Positions 54,005 through 62,970 of a DNA stretch of 64,000 nucleotides are shown here, one piece after another (positions within the stretch are counted from its first letter, which is position 1; the number at the start of each line of letters is the position of its first letter). The DNA is from a virus. The DNA is taken from IMG/VR virus record IMGVR_UViG_3300025849_000010, positions 95,619 to 159,618 of that record. One strand, written 5' to 3'. A program made the translations under genes and the position numbers. Below the pieces are notes generated by a model, which was not told the DNA's origin, made no database searches, and saw nothing but the letters and a program-made list of their open reading frames with translations.

Positions 54005-54216
54005 ATTGTGTAAAGTGTGGTACATCACTCAACAAAGGTTATTTAAGATGCAGAGCCTGCGGACACGATAATCCGCCGCCAGAGCCTCTTGACATTGTTG
54101 GGTATATGTTAGCAGGTGCTATACCTCTTATATGGTACCTTACTGGTTCGCTCATAAGTGCTGTATTAACTGTGGTAGGACTAACTGGCATATACTATCT
54201 AATGCTTCGCAAATAA
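54001..54216 (+). CDS. Small zinc-ribbon membrane protein
   Basis: 71 residues. C3-x2-C6 and C17-x2-C20 form a zinc ribbon, followed by a PPPEPLD linker and one or two hydrophobic helices (about 30-68) that should span the inner membrane. Zinc-ribbon plus transmembrane proteins of this type are known from phage and bacteria with unknown role. Overlaps uvsY by 4 nt. Confidence 0.7.
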   Translation: MNCVKCGTSLNKGYLRCRACGHDNPPPEPLDIVGYMLAGAIPLIWYLTGSLISAVLTVVGLTGIYYLMLRK

Positions 54217-54251
54217 TTATCAGTTCTAACATACTGGGCTAATCTTATTGT

Positions 54252-54259
54252 GTAAATAT
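54252..54259 (+). promoter_or_regulatory. Late-type box before the sugar-nucleotide gene
   Basis: GTAAATAT, 4 bp before the ATG at 54264, one mismatch to the late core. If active, the glycan genes are expressed late, apart from the recombination genes. Confidence 0.35.
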
Positions 54260-54263
54260 CTAC

Positions 54264-55043
54264 ATGAGCAGAGTAGTATTAGTAACAGGCGGCTTTGATC
54301 CGCTACACAGTGGGCATATTGCTTACTTTAAAGCAGCAAAAGAACTAGGCGATCACTTAGTTGTTGGACTAAATTCAGATGATTGGCTTACCCGTAAGAA
54401 AGGTAGGCCTTTCATGCCCTTAGAAGAACGTGCAGCAATTATTAAAGAACTTGCATGCGTTGATGAAGTAATAGCTTTTAACGACAATGATGATAGTGCA
54501 TGTAACGCTATTATGCAAGTACTACAAACAAAAGGCAGTAGCTGGACTGTTGTATTTGCTAATGGTGGCGACAGGATAAACACTAACACTCCTGAATACA
54601 AAGTATATGGTGAACACCCTTCTGTTGAATTTAAATGGAAGGTCGGCGGCAGTAATAAGGCCAATAGTTCGAGTTGGATACTAGACGAGTGGAAAACACA
54701 AAAGACCGAACGTGACTGGGGTTACTGGCGTGTGTTAGATCACAAGCCTGAGCAAGGTTACAAAGTAAAGGAACTTGTAATATATCCTGGCAAAAGTTTA
54801 AGTGACCAACGACACCTTAAACGTTCGGAGCAATGGACAGTTTTAGAAGGCACTGTTAAAATGGAAACAGAGTGGAACAACTTAAAAAATGCTGTTCATT
54901 TACAAGCACACGAACGCCCTTATGATATAGGTGTTAAAGTTTGGCACAAAGCATCAAACCCAGGAACAGAGAATGCACACATACTTGAAATACAACGAGG
55001 TAGTGAATGTATTGAAGAAGATATTGAAAGAAGAGATAAATGA
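54264..55043 (+). CDS. Nucleotidyltransferase-cupin fusion protein
   Basis: 259 residues. The N-terminal 130 residues are a cytidylyltransferase-like domain: TGGFDPLHSGH (8-18) carries the HxGH motif, and VVGLNSDDWL and RAAIIKELACVDEVI follow as in RfaE/TagD-type enzymes. Residues about 150-245 form a cupin of the mannose-6-phosphate isomerase type II kind (LSDQRHLKRSEQWTVLEGT). It may activate a sugar or polyol phosphate for transfer. First gene of the glycan cassette; overlaps the next by 4 nt. Confidence 0.82.
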   Translation: MSRVVLVTGGFDPLHSGHIAYFKAAKELGDHLVVGLNSDDWLTRKKGRPFMPLEERAAIIKELACVDEVIAFNDNDDSACNAIMQVLQTKGSSWTVVFANGGDRINTNTPEYKVYGEHPSVEFKWKVGGSNKANSSSWILDEWKTQKTERDWGYWRVLDHKPEQGYKVKELVIYPGKSLSDQRHLKRSEQWTVLEGTVKMETEWNNLKNAVHLQAHERPYDIGVKVWHKASNPGTENAHILEIQRGSECIEEDIERRDK

Positions 55044-55720
55044 AAGTATTTGTAGGTTACGACCCTAGAGAAGACATTGCATATCAAGTGTGCAAACACA
55101 GCATTGAACGGCACAGCCCTCTGGCAAATGTCATTCCGCTTAAACAATCAGAGCTCAGAAGTGCAGGGTGGTATAATCGCCCTGTAGATAAACTAGCCAG
55201 CACTGAGTTTACGTTTACTCGATTTTTAGTTCCGGAACTTGCTAACTTTAATGGTTGGGCAGTGTTTATGGACTGCGATATGTTGCTTAGAACAGACATT
55301 GCAGAGTTATTTGCACAAGCAGATGATACAAAGGCAGTAATGTGTGTACAACATGACTATTCACCTAAAGAAGGTATTAAGATGGATGGACAAAAACAAA
55401 CAGTTTATCCACGTAAAAATTGGTCTAGTGTGATGCTTATTAACTGTGGACATCCTGCTAACAAAAGACTTAACATAGACTTAGTAAATGAAAAAGAACT
55501 TAACGGAGCATACTTTCATAGATTTAGTTGGTTAGAAAGTGACGAGTTGATTGGCGAGATATCACACGAATGGAATTGGTTAGTAGGACACTATAAAGAG
55601 CCAGAGGACGGCACTCCAAAATTATTACATTACACAGAAGGCGGCCCGTGGTTTGAAAACTATCGCGAGTGCGAATATAATCAAGATTGGAAAACTGAAC
55701 TTTTTGAGATGATGAAATGA
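55040..55720 (+). CDS. Glycosyltransferase-like protein (GT8-type)
   Basis: 226 residues. KVFVGYDPRED at the N-terminus and VFMDCDMLL with D78-x-D80 as metal motif are the signs of a GT-A fold similar to GT8 family glycosyltransferases. LLHYTEGGPW near the C-terminus is the conserved HYT/G-P-W region. It transfers a sugar from a nucleotide donor; acceptor unknown. Overlaps both neighbours by 4 nt. Confidence 0.78.
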   Translation: MKVFVGYDPREDIAYQVCKHSIERHSPLANVIPLKQSELRSAGWYNRPVDKLASTEFTFTRFLVPELANFNGWAVFMDCDMLLRTDIAELFAQADDTKAVMCVQHDYSPKEGIKMDGQKQTVYPRKNWSSVMLINCGHPANKRLNIDLVNEKELNGAYFHRFSWLESDELIGEISHEWNWLVGHYKEPEDGTPKLLHYTEGGPWFENYRECEYNQDWKTELFEMMK

Positions 55721-56514
55721 TAATCTTTGACCATACAGATTCTATACTAGAACTGTGGAGGACCGGTACTAACGGTACATACGGACACTTAGAGCAGTTA
55801 CACCTTATTGATAAGTCTATTCCCGTTGCAATACGAGGAATGACTAAACGAAAAATAATGGCCCGCTGTAACGAAGAAGGTCGTGATTATTATTATATAG
55901 ACACTGGATACTTAGGAAATTTAGGCAAGCGTAAAGATTTTCACAGAGTTGTTAAAAATAATGTACAACACTTAACTCCAATAGAAGTTCCTGATGACAG
56001 ATACAAAGCACTAGTACAGCATACTAACGAATGGCCGATATATTTTCCAGGTTGGCGTAAAGGAGGACATGCTATACTAATTGTTACTCCTAGTGAAAAA
56101 CCCTGCAAGTATTACGGCATTACTAGAGACGAATGGCTTAATGATACTATTGTTAAAATAAAACAGCACTCCGATAGGCCAATTATTATTAGAGATAAGC
56201 CGCCTCGCAGAGAGCGTGTAGGCGATAGCAGCATCTTTAATCAAATGATACAAGATAAGATATTTGCAGTAGTTACATACAATAGTATTGCTGCAACTGA
56301 AGCAGTTTCCTTTGGCGTACCTGCATTTGCTAATGCTCCAAACGCTGCACATTCTGTATGTTCGAACGACTTTACACAAATTGAAAATCCATATTACCCT
56401 CCACGTGAGCAGGTTGCTAAATGGATACACTGGTTAGCTTACTGTCAGTATAATACTTCTGAATTAAACAGTGGCCGTGCATACAAGATACAGGAGAAGT
56501 ATAATCTATGTTAG
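55717..56514 (+). CDS. KpsC/capsule-type glycosyltransferase-like protein, copy 1
   Basis: 265 residues. The C-terminal half has SDRPIIIRDKPP, then VVTYNSIAATEAVSFGVPAF and a final WIHWLAYCQYN, the pattern shared with the genes at 56508 and 58944. The T-Y-N-S...G-x-P-x-F segment is like the nucleotide-sugar site of KpsC/LpsZ-type capsule transferases. The N-terminal half is not recognised. The acceptor could be host envelope glycan or phage protein. ATGA overlap with the gene before. Confidence 0.65.
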   Translation: MIIFDHTDSILELWRTGTNGTYGHLEQLHLIDKSIPVAIRGMTKRKIMARCNEEGRDYYYIDTGYLGNLGKRKDFHRVVKNNVQHLTPIEVPDDRYKALVQHTNEWPIYFPGWRKGGHAILIVTPSEKPCKYYGITRDEWLNDTIVKIKQHSDRPIIIRDKPPRRERVGDSSIFNQMIQDKIFAVVTYNSIAATEAVSFGVPAFANAPNAAHSVCSNDFTQIENPYYPPREQVAKWIHWLAYCQYNTSELNSGRAYKIQEKYNLC

Positions 56515-57437
56515 TAGCAAGTTATATGAGAGGTATCCCTGCAAACAACAGAAATCCAGAGAAGCCCGAAATTATTAACAACTTTGTAAAAGGCGTTAAC
56601 ATTCACGAAGGAGACCGCGGAGTAGTATGCTGGGACAATAATCCAATAGAGTGCGATGTAGCAGTTATACAAGGCTATGTACACGAACGATCTGAAGGTA
56701 GCCCTCACCTAAGACTTCGCCGAGCAGTTTTAGACCATCAAGAAAAAAGAAACAAGCGTACGATTGTAGTTGATAGTAATTTGTTTTTATATAAAGATTC
56801 AGGCAATACTAATCGATACTTGCGCTATAGTTATGACGGAGTTTTTCCTACTACTGGCGAATACTGCAATGATAGTTATGATCCAATGCGCTGGGAAAAA
56901 CTCAGCAAAGATATTGGATTTTCTTTGCAGCCTTATCGAGGCAACAAAGGTAAGTTCATAGTTATATGTGCGCAACGTGATGGCGGGTGGAGCATGGGAG
57001 GCAAGAGTGTTGTAGACTGGGTATTAGAAATATTGCCAGAAATTAAAAAATATTCTGACAGACCTGTAATGCTACGTTTTCATCCTGGCGACGGCAATTG
57101 GAGAATGCACTACAAACGATTAATTAAATCTGGCATCATTTTAAGTAGAAGTAAGACACTAATGGACGATCTAGGACAAGCAGCAGCAGTTATCACATAT
57201 AACAGTAGCCCTGGTGTTGCAGCAGCTATTGAAGGTATTCCTGTGTTTGTTACAGACCCGTTGCCTGAACAGAGCCAAGCATTTGCAGTAGCACATACTA
57301 GTTTAAGTAGGTTAACAAATCCAGAAGAATTTGACAGAGAAGAATGGATTAAGAAACTAGCAATGTGTCACTGGAATCAAGAAGACTTAAAAAACGGTGA
57401 GTGTTGGAAATGGATGCGGCGCTGGGCTACCAAGTAA
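56508..57437 (+). CDS. KpsC/capsule-type glycosyltransferase-like protein, copy 2
   Basis: 309 residues. Shared features are YSDRPVMLRFHPGD, VITYNSSPGVAAAIEGIPVF and LAMCHWNQEDLKNGECW. Its start overlaps copy 1 by 7 nt and its end overlaps by 11 nt, convergent, the FkbM gene on the minus strand. The R-F-H-P pattern is common in GT-B-like transferases. Substrate unknown. Confidence 0.68.
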   Translation: MLVASYMRGIPANNRNPEKPEIINNFVKGVNIHEGDRGVVCWDNNPIECDVAVIQGYVHERSEGSPHLRLRRAVLDHQEKRNKRTIVVDSNLFLYKDSGNTNRYLRYSYDGVFPTTGEYCNDSYDPMRWEKLSKDIGFSLQPYRGNKGKFIVICAQRDGGWSMGGKSVVDWVLEILPEIKKYSDRPVMLRFHPGDGNWRMHYKRLIKSGIILSRSKTLMDDLGQAAAVITYNSSPGVAAAIEGIPVFVTDPLPEQSQAFAVAHTSLSRLTNPEEFDREEWIKKLAMCHWNQEDLKNGECWKWMRRWATK

Positions 57438-58071
57438 GTATCCAATCTTTGTTAAAGTTAATGACACGCTTCATGCCCCAACTTTCTAATAGTTGTACAG
57501 CAGGAAGCGTTTCTCTATCTTCCTGATATTCGTGATTTTGTTGTTCAACAATCATCATAGGACGATTACGTAGTATAGTTTCTTTTGCTCCATTAAGGAT
57601 CGGAACTTCATATCCTTCGCAATCAACTTTAATTAAATCAACTTCGTTAAATACAAAACTATCAAGAGTACGCATAGGAGTTTTGCCCTTACCGAAACTG
57701 TTAGGATTAACGTGACTATGTCCAGTATTATCAGGAGTAATAATCATATCAATTTCACTTTCAACTTCGCCTAGTGCAACAGGGTGTAGTGTATAATTGT
57801 CATGCTTCGTATTTTTAAACAAGCAATCTTGAAAGTCATTTACAGGTTCAAACGAATGTACATGATCAAAATCTTTTACAAGATCCATAGTCCATAAACC
57901 TACATTAGCACCTATGTCTAGAGCAAGTCGTTTAGATTCTAATAAGCTAATTGCGTGGTCTCTTACACGATGTTGATAGCGTACACAGTTATCTTTTTTA
58001 AGACTTTTGTCTAGCATACGTTGAAAATGAGTTTCTACATCAGGGAGAAATATTCCTAAGTGTTCTATCAT
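57427..58071 (-). CDS. FkbM-family methyltransferase
   Basis: 214 residues. ALDIGANVGLW (50-60) is the SAM-binding motif I, HSFEPV motif II, and MRTLDSF followed by LIKVDCEGYEVPIL is the FkbM signature. Family members O-methylate sugars or glycans. The start overlaps the upstream glycosyltransferase-like gene on the minus strand by 4 nt, so the two form a short operon within the glycan cassette. Confidence 0.85.
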   Translation of the reverse strand: MIEHLGIFLPDVETHFQRMLDKSLKKDNCVRYQHRVRDHAISLLESKRLALDIGANVGLWTMDLVKDFDHVHSFEPVNDFQDCLFKNTKHDNYTLHPVALGEVESEIDMIITPDNTGHSHVNPNSFGKGKTPMRTLDSFVFNEVDLIKVDCEGYEVPILNGAKETILRNRPMMIVEQQNHEYQEDRETLPAVQLLESWGMKRVINFNKDWILTW

Positions 58072-58904
58072 TTCCAGTAATCCTCTGTTCTAGTAACCAT
58101 AATATCTTTCTTATCAGACTTGCCTTTGTCTTTACGTCCGCCTTTCATATGGTCAATCCATTTTCCTAACGGTCCGTTAATCAAAGGATGTCCGCCACCG
58201 CCCGACTTTGCTTCTCTAAGATACATGTCTGCACTATAGTCATGTGATGGAAATTCTTTATACTTCTTTAGTAGCTCGCCAAACACATAACTGTCGTGCC
58301 ATTCGTCGAGTGTAAAGATACCGTTCTCTGCATCTTCGTACATACGTTCAAAGTCTTCTAAGAAGCTGTGGCACACAGGATGATTTAAGTTCATACCATA
58401 GAAGCCGCACTCAGGCCAAGTCTGTGATCCTTTGCCTCTGCCTACATATGTAATGTAAGCATTGTCAGGTAACAGCTCACTAAACTGTTCGTAACTCCAA
58501 TCACTGTGTACAAACGTATCTGCATCCATCCATACACACCAACCCTTAGAGCGTGTACAAGCGTCATATACTGCGTATGTTTTATTAGCAAATCTAACAG
58601 CATCCCACTTGAATTCTTTCATCCAATCGCGACGTGTGTGACGCTGTGGTTCATTACTAACATCGCCATTAGCTTTAGGAACATTGCCCCACTTTTCTTT
58701 AAATGCATTTAGTTTAGGTAACGCTTGTTTTGCGTCAATGATTTCAATGCGATCTGGATCAGGGTTATTAGGTTTACAATCTTCTGCATATACCAACAAC
58801 TTAATACGCTTGTCTACCCTTGCTGCAAAACTGTCTAAAAATCTTTGTCCGTATTTTGTTAATCCTGCTGGGTGAAAAGTTGTAACCACAGTTATTGCTG
58901 GCAT
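58068..58904 (-). CDS. Glycosyltransferase-like protein (GT-A type)
   Basis: 278 residues from the ATG at 58904, which has AAAGGA upstream; an in-frame ATG at 58943 lacks this and would abut the divergent gene. ITVVTTFHPAGL opens the fold, VWMDADTFV holds the D-x-D metal motif, and WHDSYVF is a later conserved segment. A Lys/Gly-rich tail follows. Probably a sugar transferase together with the FkbM enzyme. Confidence 0.72.
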   Translation of the reverse strand: MPAITVVTTFHPAGLTKYGQRFLDSFAARVDKRIKLLVYAEDCKPNNPDPDRIEIIDAKQALPKLNAFKEKWGNVPKANGDVSNEPQRHTRRDWMKEFKWDAVRFANKTYAVYDACTRSKGWCVWMDADTFVHSDWSYEQFSELLPDNAYITYVGRGKGSQTWPECGFYGMNLNHPVCHSFLEDFERMYEDAENGIFTLDEWHDSYVFGELLKKYKEFPSHDYSADMYLREAKSGGGGHPLINGPLGKWIDHMKGGRKDKGKSDKKDIMVTRTEDYWK

Positions 58905-58932
58905 GTTAAATCCTTTGTTAAATATAGTATAG

Positions 58933-58940
58933 GTATTTAA
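58933..58940 (-). promoter_or_regulatory. Late-type box for the minus-strand glycosyltransferase pair
   Basis: On the minus strand TTAAATAC, 28 bp before the ATG at 58904. A second imperfect box, TTAAATAT, lies on the plus strand at 58918-58925, before the gene at 58944. One mismatch each. Confidence 0.35.
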
Positions 58941-58943
58941 CAA

Positions 58944-59783
58944 ATGAAATTTAGTTTATGGACAAATTATGGCGCACTTAATAGCAGACCGGTGTTTGAT
59001 GCTTTTGCAAATAGTATTATGGATGCTGGGCATACTGTTAGTTACAATGATAACACTGCCGACATTGATGTTATTTGGAGTGTGCTTTTCCACGGCCGCA
59101 TGGCTAGAAACAAAACTATCTGGTGCAACAAAAAGCCTACTATAGTTCTCGAAGTAGGCGGCATACAACGTGGCACAACTTGGAAGGTAGGACTCAATGG
59201 AATTAATAGAGATGCTTATTTTGGTCCCGTGGGGAATAGCAGTAACCGTGCTAATCTTCTTGGACTTGTTTTAAAACCTTGGCAAACAGACAGTGAATAT
59301 ATTCTTATATGTGGACAACACGATAAGAGTTTACAGTGGCAAGGCATGCCAAGTATGAGCGATTGGTTTATGCAAACTTACAGAGAAATCCGCAAGCATA
59401 CTGATCGTCCGATAATATTTAGACCGCATCCGCGATGTCAGCTACCACATATTATAGAACTAGGACTAAAAAATGTTTACAGACAAAATCCTATAAAGAT
59501 AGACGGCTCGTACGATGACTTTGACATGCAGTTTGACCGTGTACACGCTACTGTAAGCTGGAGTAGCAATCCAGGTATACACAGTGTACTCAACGGCGTT
59601 CCAGCGTTTGTAGGGCCCAGCTCGTTGGCGTATGACGTATCTATAAAGACACTTGCCAACATAGACAATCCTCCAGTAGTAGACAGACAGCAATGGCTTA
59701 ATGACTACGCACACACTGAATGGACTGTTGAAGAAATTTCTCAAGGAATACCTTTAAAACGCTTGACATCTAAACTGTTTTAG
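58944..59783 (+). CDS. KpsC/capsule-type glycosyltransferase-like protein, copy 3
   Basis: 279 residues. HTDRPIIFRPHPRC, VSWSSNPGIHSVLNGVPAFVGP and a final DYAHTEWTVEEISQG are parallel to copies 1 and 2. IWSVLFHGRM and NKKPTIVLEVGG in the N-terminal half fit a GT-B-like domain. It stands apart from the other two copies and is divergent from the minus-strand pair. The sigma70-type promoter of the next gene overlaps its 3' end. Confidence 0.68.
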   Translation: MKFSLWTNYGALNSRPVFDAFANSIMDAGHTVSYNDNTADIDVIWSVLFHGRMARNKTIWCNKKPTIVLEVGGIQRGTTWKVGLNGINRDAYFGPVGNSSNRANLLGLVLKPWQTDSEYILICGQHDKSLQWQGMPSMSDWFMQTYREIRKHTDRPIIFRPHPRCQLPHIIELGLKNVYRQNPIKIDGSYDDFDMQFDRVHATVSWSSNPGIHSVLNGVPAFVGPSSLAYDVSIKTLANIDNPPVVDRQQWLNDYAHTEWTVEEISQGIPLKRLTSKLF

Positions 59784-59791
59784 TATATAAT
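59763..59791 (+). promoter_or_regulatory. Sigma70-type promoter TTGACA-N17-TATAAT before the uvsW region
   Basis: Perfect hexamers at 59763-59768 and 59786-59791 with a 17-bp spacer, identical in design to the gp32 promoter. An AAAGGAG ribosome site at about 59803-59809 serves the ATG at 59819. Confidence 0.88.
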
Positions 59792-59818
59792 AGTAATATT
59801 ACTAAAGGAGCATTATGG

Positions 59819-61003
59819 ATGTTAAACGTTACTGTAGAAGATTGTTTAGAACTTCTAACTGGTTTAAATAAAATAGAAAACTATAAATTTGAACTAGAAA
59901 GCTCTGACTACAATATTCTAACCAGTGTTGCTAGGCAAGTATTCAAAGGTGTTGCGCTGACTGATAGACAGTATGACATGTTAGCACAAAAGTTAGAGAA
60001 ATATACTACACAGTTCGAAGCTCAAGGTATTGATTTGACAAACGTATTAGAACGTAAAATTTTAAGAAATCCTTTTAGAGAAGTTGACCGAACACAGCGC
60101 ATTTATATAGATAACAAACTTATTGTTGCACAATTTCCCTTTAACAAGAAACTTATTTCTAAAATACAAAAACTTCGTGACGATGCTGACGGCCAAATTA
60201 CCAATAATGAAAATAAATGGAAGTTTGAACTATCAGAAGGAAACGTGTTGCTTATAGGAAAAACTTTAGACAAGTTTGAATTTTCAAATGAGTTTCAAGA
60301 GTTATTTGACCAAGTTAGTAGTTTTGTATACGAAGAACACGTTCCTGGAATATACAAAGAAGACAATCAGTATGTATTAAAGAATGTGCATCCAGACGCA
60401 ATAAAAAATGTTACAACTGATTGCGGTCCTATTGATTCAAATGTTTTAAAGTATGTTGATCGCAGAAATCAATATGGCATTGTACACTGTGATGTAGAAT
60501 CTACTCTTGACACTTTAGAAGAAAAAATAGCATATAGAAAGACGTCATCAGTTTATATTCCAGATGACTATAGTATAGACGAACTTGTTGACTCTATCGA
60601 AACGCTAGGCAGATATCCTGTATTAGTTGTAGCAGACGAGACTAATTTAATTCACTTGTATGAATATTACAATAGCTTTTCAAGATATGTACCTAACAAT
60701 AAACAGTCGGTGATGTTTCGTCTTTCTAACGAAACGCAAACAGAACGAAACTTTAACCAGTGGGTTAAAGATAACAAATTAAACAATTGGGTTGACAACA
60801 CTACTAAAATAGTGTATATTAATGCTAGTAAAGTTCCTAAACCGGTACTAAAGAATTATGACCCTCAGTGTTTACTTAATTTGTCTACTAGTATTAGGAC
60901 ATATGGAATTAAACAATTATGGTTAGAACACATTAGCGATTTAAGAATATTTTATGCAACCAAGCCTTTGGCTATGAGAAATATGGACACTATTACTAAA
61001 TGA
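59819..61003 (+). CDS. Hypothetical protein upstream of uvsW
   Basis: 394 residues. The ATG at 59819 is preceded by AAAGGAG; a nearer ATG at 59815 is out of frame. No nucleotide-binding motif is recognised; residues 270-390 look like a Rossmann-type or helicase-accessory fold (VLVVADETNL, KIVYINASKVPKP). It overlaps uvsW by 4 nt, so a role in recombination or replication is suggested by position only. Confidence 0.6.
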   Translation: MLNVTVEDCLELLTGLNKIENYKFELESSDYNILTSVARQVFKGVALTDRQYDMLAQKLEKYTTQFEAQGIDLTNVLERKILRNPFREVDRTQRIYIDNKLIVAQFPFNKKLISKIQKLRDDADGQITNNENKWKFELSEGNVLLIGKTLDKFEFSNEFQELFDQVSSFVYEEHVPGIYKEDNQYVLKNVHPDAIKNVTTDCGPIDSNVLKYVDRRNQYGIVHCDVESTLDTLEEKIAYRKTSSVYIPDDYSIDELVDSIETLGRYPVLVVADETNLIHLYEYYNSFSRYVPNNKQSVMFRLSNETQTERNFNQWVKDNKLNNWVDNTTKIVYINASKVPKPVLKNYDPQCLLNLSTSIRTYGIKQLWLEHISDLRIFYATKPLAMRNMDTITK

Positions 61004-62463
61004 GTACCTGCAAACTAATTATTGAAGATGAAGTAAACATTAAGATTGAAGGTCTAGAAGTAGATGTTCGTCGACAACTTGCTAATGCTCTTAAGTTTGA
61101 AGTGCCGTATGCAAAGCATATGCCGCAGTATAAACTAGGACGCTGGGATGGTAAAGTTGCTTTCTTTGGTATTGGCGGCAGCGGATATGTTAATCACCTT
61201 GATGTAGTACAGCAAGTACTTGCAAAGAATCGAGTACAAATTGTTGACATTGAAGACAGACGCCATCCAATACAATTTAACTTTACTCCAGTTACAGAAC
61301 GTTACTGGGCAGACCAAGGTGTTTGTTGGCCAGACGGTCATCCTGTAGCAGGTACAGAAATCATTCTACGTGACTATCAAGTAGAAGCAATTAATAACTT
61401 TCTACAAAACCCACAGAGCTTGCAACAGATTGCTACTGGTGCAGGTAAGACAATTACAACAGCAACGCTGTCACACATAACTGAACCCTACGGTCGTAGT
61501 CTTGTTATTGTTCCTAACAAATCACTTGTTGAACAAACAGAAGAAGACTATATTAACTGTGGGCTCGATGTAGGGGTGTACTTCGGCGACAGAAAGAACT
61601 TAGGTAAGACTCACACAATATGCACTTGGCAGAGTTTAAACATTCTAGACAAGAAGCACAAGGACGGTTCAGCAGTGTTATCACTTGCAGAGTTCCTAGA
61701 AGGTGTAAGCACTATTATTGTTGACGAAGTACACCAAGCCAAAGCAGAAGTTCTTAAGAACCTGCTCACTCGCAACCTACGTAATGCACCCATTCGTTGG
61801 GGACTAACTGGCACAGTGCCCAAAGAGAAGTTTGAATTTGAAAGTATTCATGCTAGCTTGGGTCCTGTTATTGGACAGATTAGTGCTAAGGAATTACAAG
61901 ACAAAGGTGTGCTATCACAGTGTCATGTTAATATTGTACAATTAATTGATACTGTATCACACGCCGGCTATCAAGAAGAATTAAAATATCTTGTAACTAA
62001 TACTGACAGGATTGAATACTTAGGCAAACTATTAAACAACGTAAAAGAATCAGGCAACACACTTATACTCGTAGATAGAATCAGCGCAGGACAAATGCTT
62101 GCTGAACTAATACCTAACAGCACGTTTATTAGCGGTGCTGTCAAAGTTAAAGACAGGAAGGAAACATATGATACAATTCGCGAAGGAACTAATGAAGTCA
62201 TTATCGCAACCTACGGGGTCGCTGCGGTGGGACTTAATATACCTCGTATTTTTAACTTGGTGCTTTTGGAGCCTGGCAAATCATTTGTAAGGGTAATTCA
62301 AAGTATTGGACGCGGCGTAAGAATAGCAAAAGACAAAGACTTCGTGCAAATATGGGATCTTACATCAACGTGTAAGTTTGCGAAGCGACATCTAACTCAG
62401 CGTAAGAAATTTTACAAAGAAGCAGAATATCCCTTTACAATTGAAAAGGTAGATTGGAACTAA
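61000..62463 (+). CDS. uvsW: UvsW recombination DNA/RNA helicase
   Basis: 487 residues, a superfamily 2 helicase. An N-terminal domain (about 1-110) precedes the motifs: IATGAGKT (I, about 144-151), IIVDEVHQA (II, about 239-247), LTGT (III), and TYGVAAVGLNIPR and QSIGRGVRI (V and VI). T4 UvsW has 503 residues with the same layout. It resolves branched DNA and unwinds R-loops, ending origin-dependent replication. Confidence 0.93.
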   Translation: MSTCKLIIEDEVNIKIEGLEVDVRRQLANALKFEVPYAKHMPQYKLGRWDGKVAFFGIGGSGYVNHLDVVQQVLAKNRVQIVDIEDRRHPIQFNFTPVTERYWADQGVCWPDGHPVAGTEIILRDYQVEAINNFLQNPQSLQQIATGAGKTITTATLSHITEPYGRSLVIVPNKSLVEQTEEDYINCGLDVGVYFGDRKNLGKTHTICTWQSLNILDKKHKDGSAVLSLAEFLEGVSTIIVDEVHQAKAEVLKNLLTRNLRNAPIRWGLTGTVPKEKFEFESIHASLGPVIGQISAKELQDKGVLSQCHVNIVQLIDTVSHAGYQEELKYLVTNTDRIEYLGKLLNNVKESGNTLILVDRISAGQMLAELIPNSTFISGAVKVKDRKETYDTIREGTNEVIIATYGVAAVGLNIPRIFNLVLLEPGKSFVRVIQSIGRGVRIAKDKDFVQIWDLTSTCKFAKRHLTQRKKFYKEAEYPFTIEKVDWN

Positions 62464-62970
62464 ATGCAAATATTAACATTAGAAAACACAACATACAATT
62501 TAAACAATCTTCCAGATAAAATTAACGATGACATACGGTTTGCTGTTTTAGATAACAATGTACCTGCAGAATCAGACTTTTACTGGATACCATTAATATT
62601 TTTGGAATCGTTTAATAGCCCGGCCATTGTGCTAAACATAGGCGGTACAGAAATAACAATGCCAATTGATTGGAACATAGTTGTTGGTTGTCAAGAAAGT
62701 GGCACCGACTTAGAAGTTATTCCACTAACAAGTGTAGCAGACAGAGGCTTTGATGTATTCCTCTTTAATCCACATACATCATTCGTAGCTCAGTGGGGAA
62801 GCCTTGAAGTAACAAACTTTTACAATGATGTGAAATGGTTCTTTCCTAAAATGAAAAATAATCAAATGCTAGCTGTTCCGCTAGAAGAAGGCAGTAATCC
62901 AATGTGTGCATTCTTCTGCAAAGACGTTAGTAGATCCAGCGAGCTAATAGATTTTGGAAACTTACTATGA
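62464..62970 (+). CDS. Hypothetical protein downstream of uvsW
   Basis: 168 residues starting directly after the uvsW stop. Mostly beta, with FYWIPLIFLESF and a TEITMPIDWNIVVGCQESG segment. Not recognised. Overlaps the methyltransferase gene by 4 nt. Confidence 0.6.
   Translation: MQILTLENTTYNLNNLPDKINDDIRFAVLDNNVPAESDFYWIPLIFLESFNSPAIVLNIGGTEITMPIDWNIVVGCQESGTDLEVIPLTSVADRGFDVFLFNPHTSFVAQWGSLEVTNFYNDVKWFFPKMKNNQMLAVPLEEGSNPMCAFFCKDVSRSSELIDFGNLL

Noticed and set aside
60780-60830. TTGACA followed by an AT-rich stretch inside the gene at 59819
   Set aside because: The -10 match is poor and the site is in the middle of a coding gene with no new gene start nearby.
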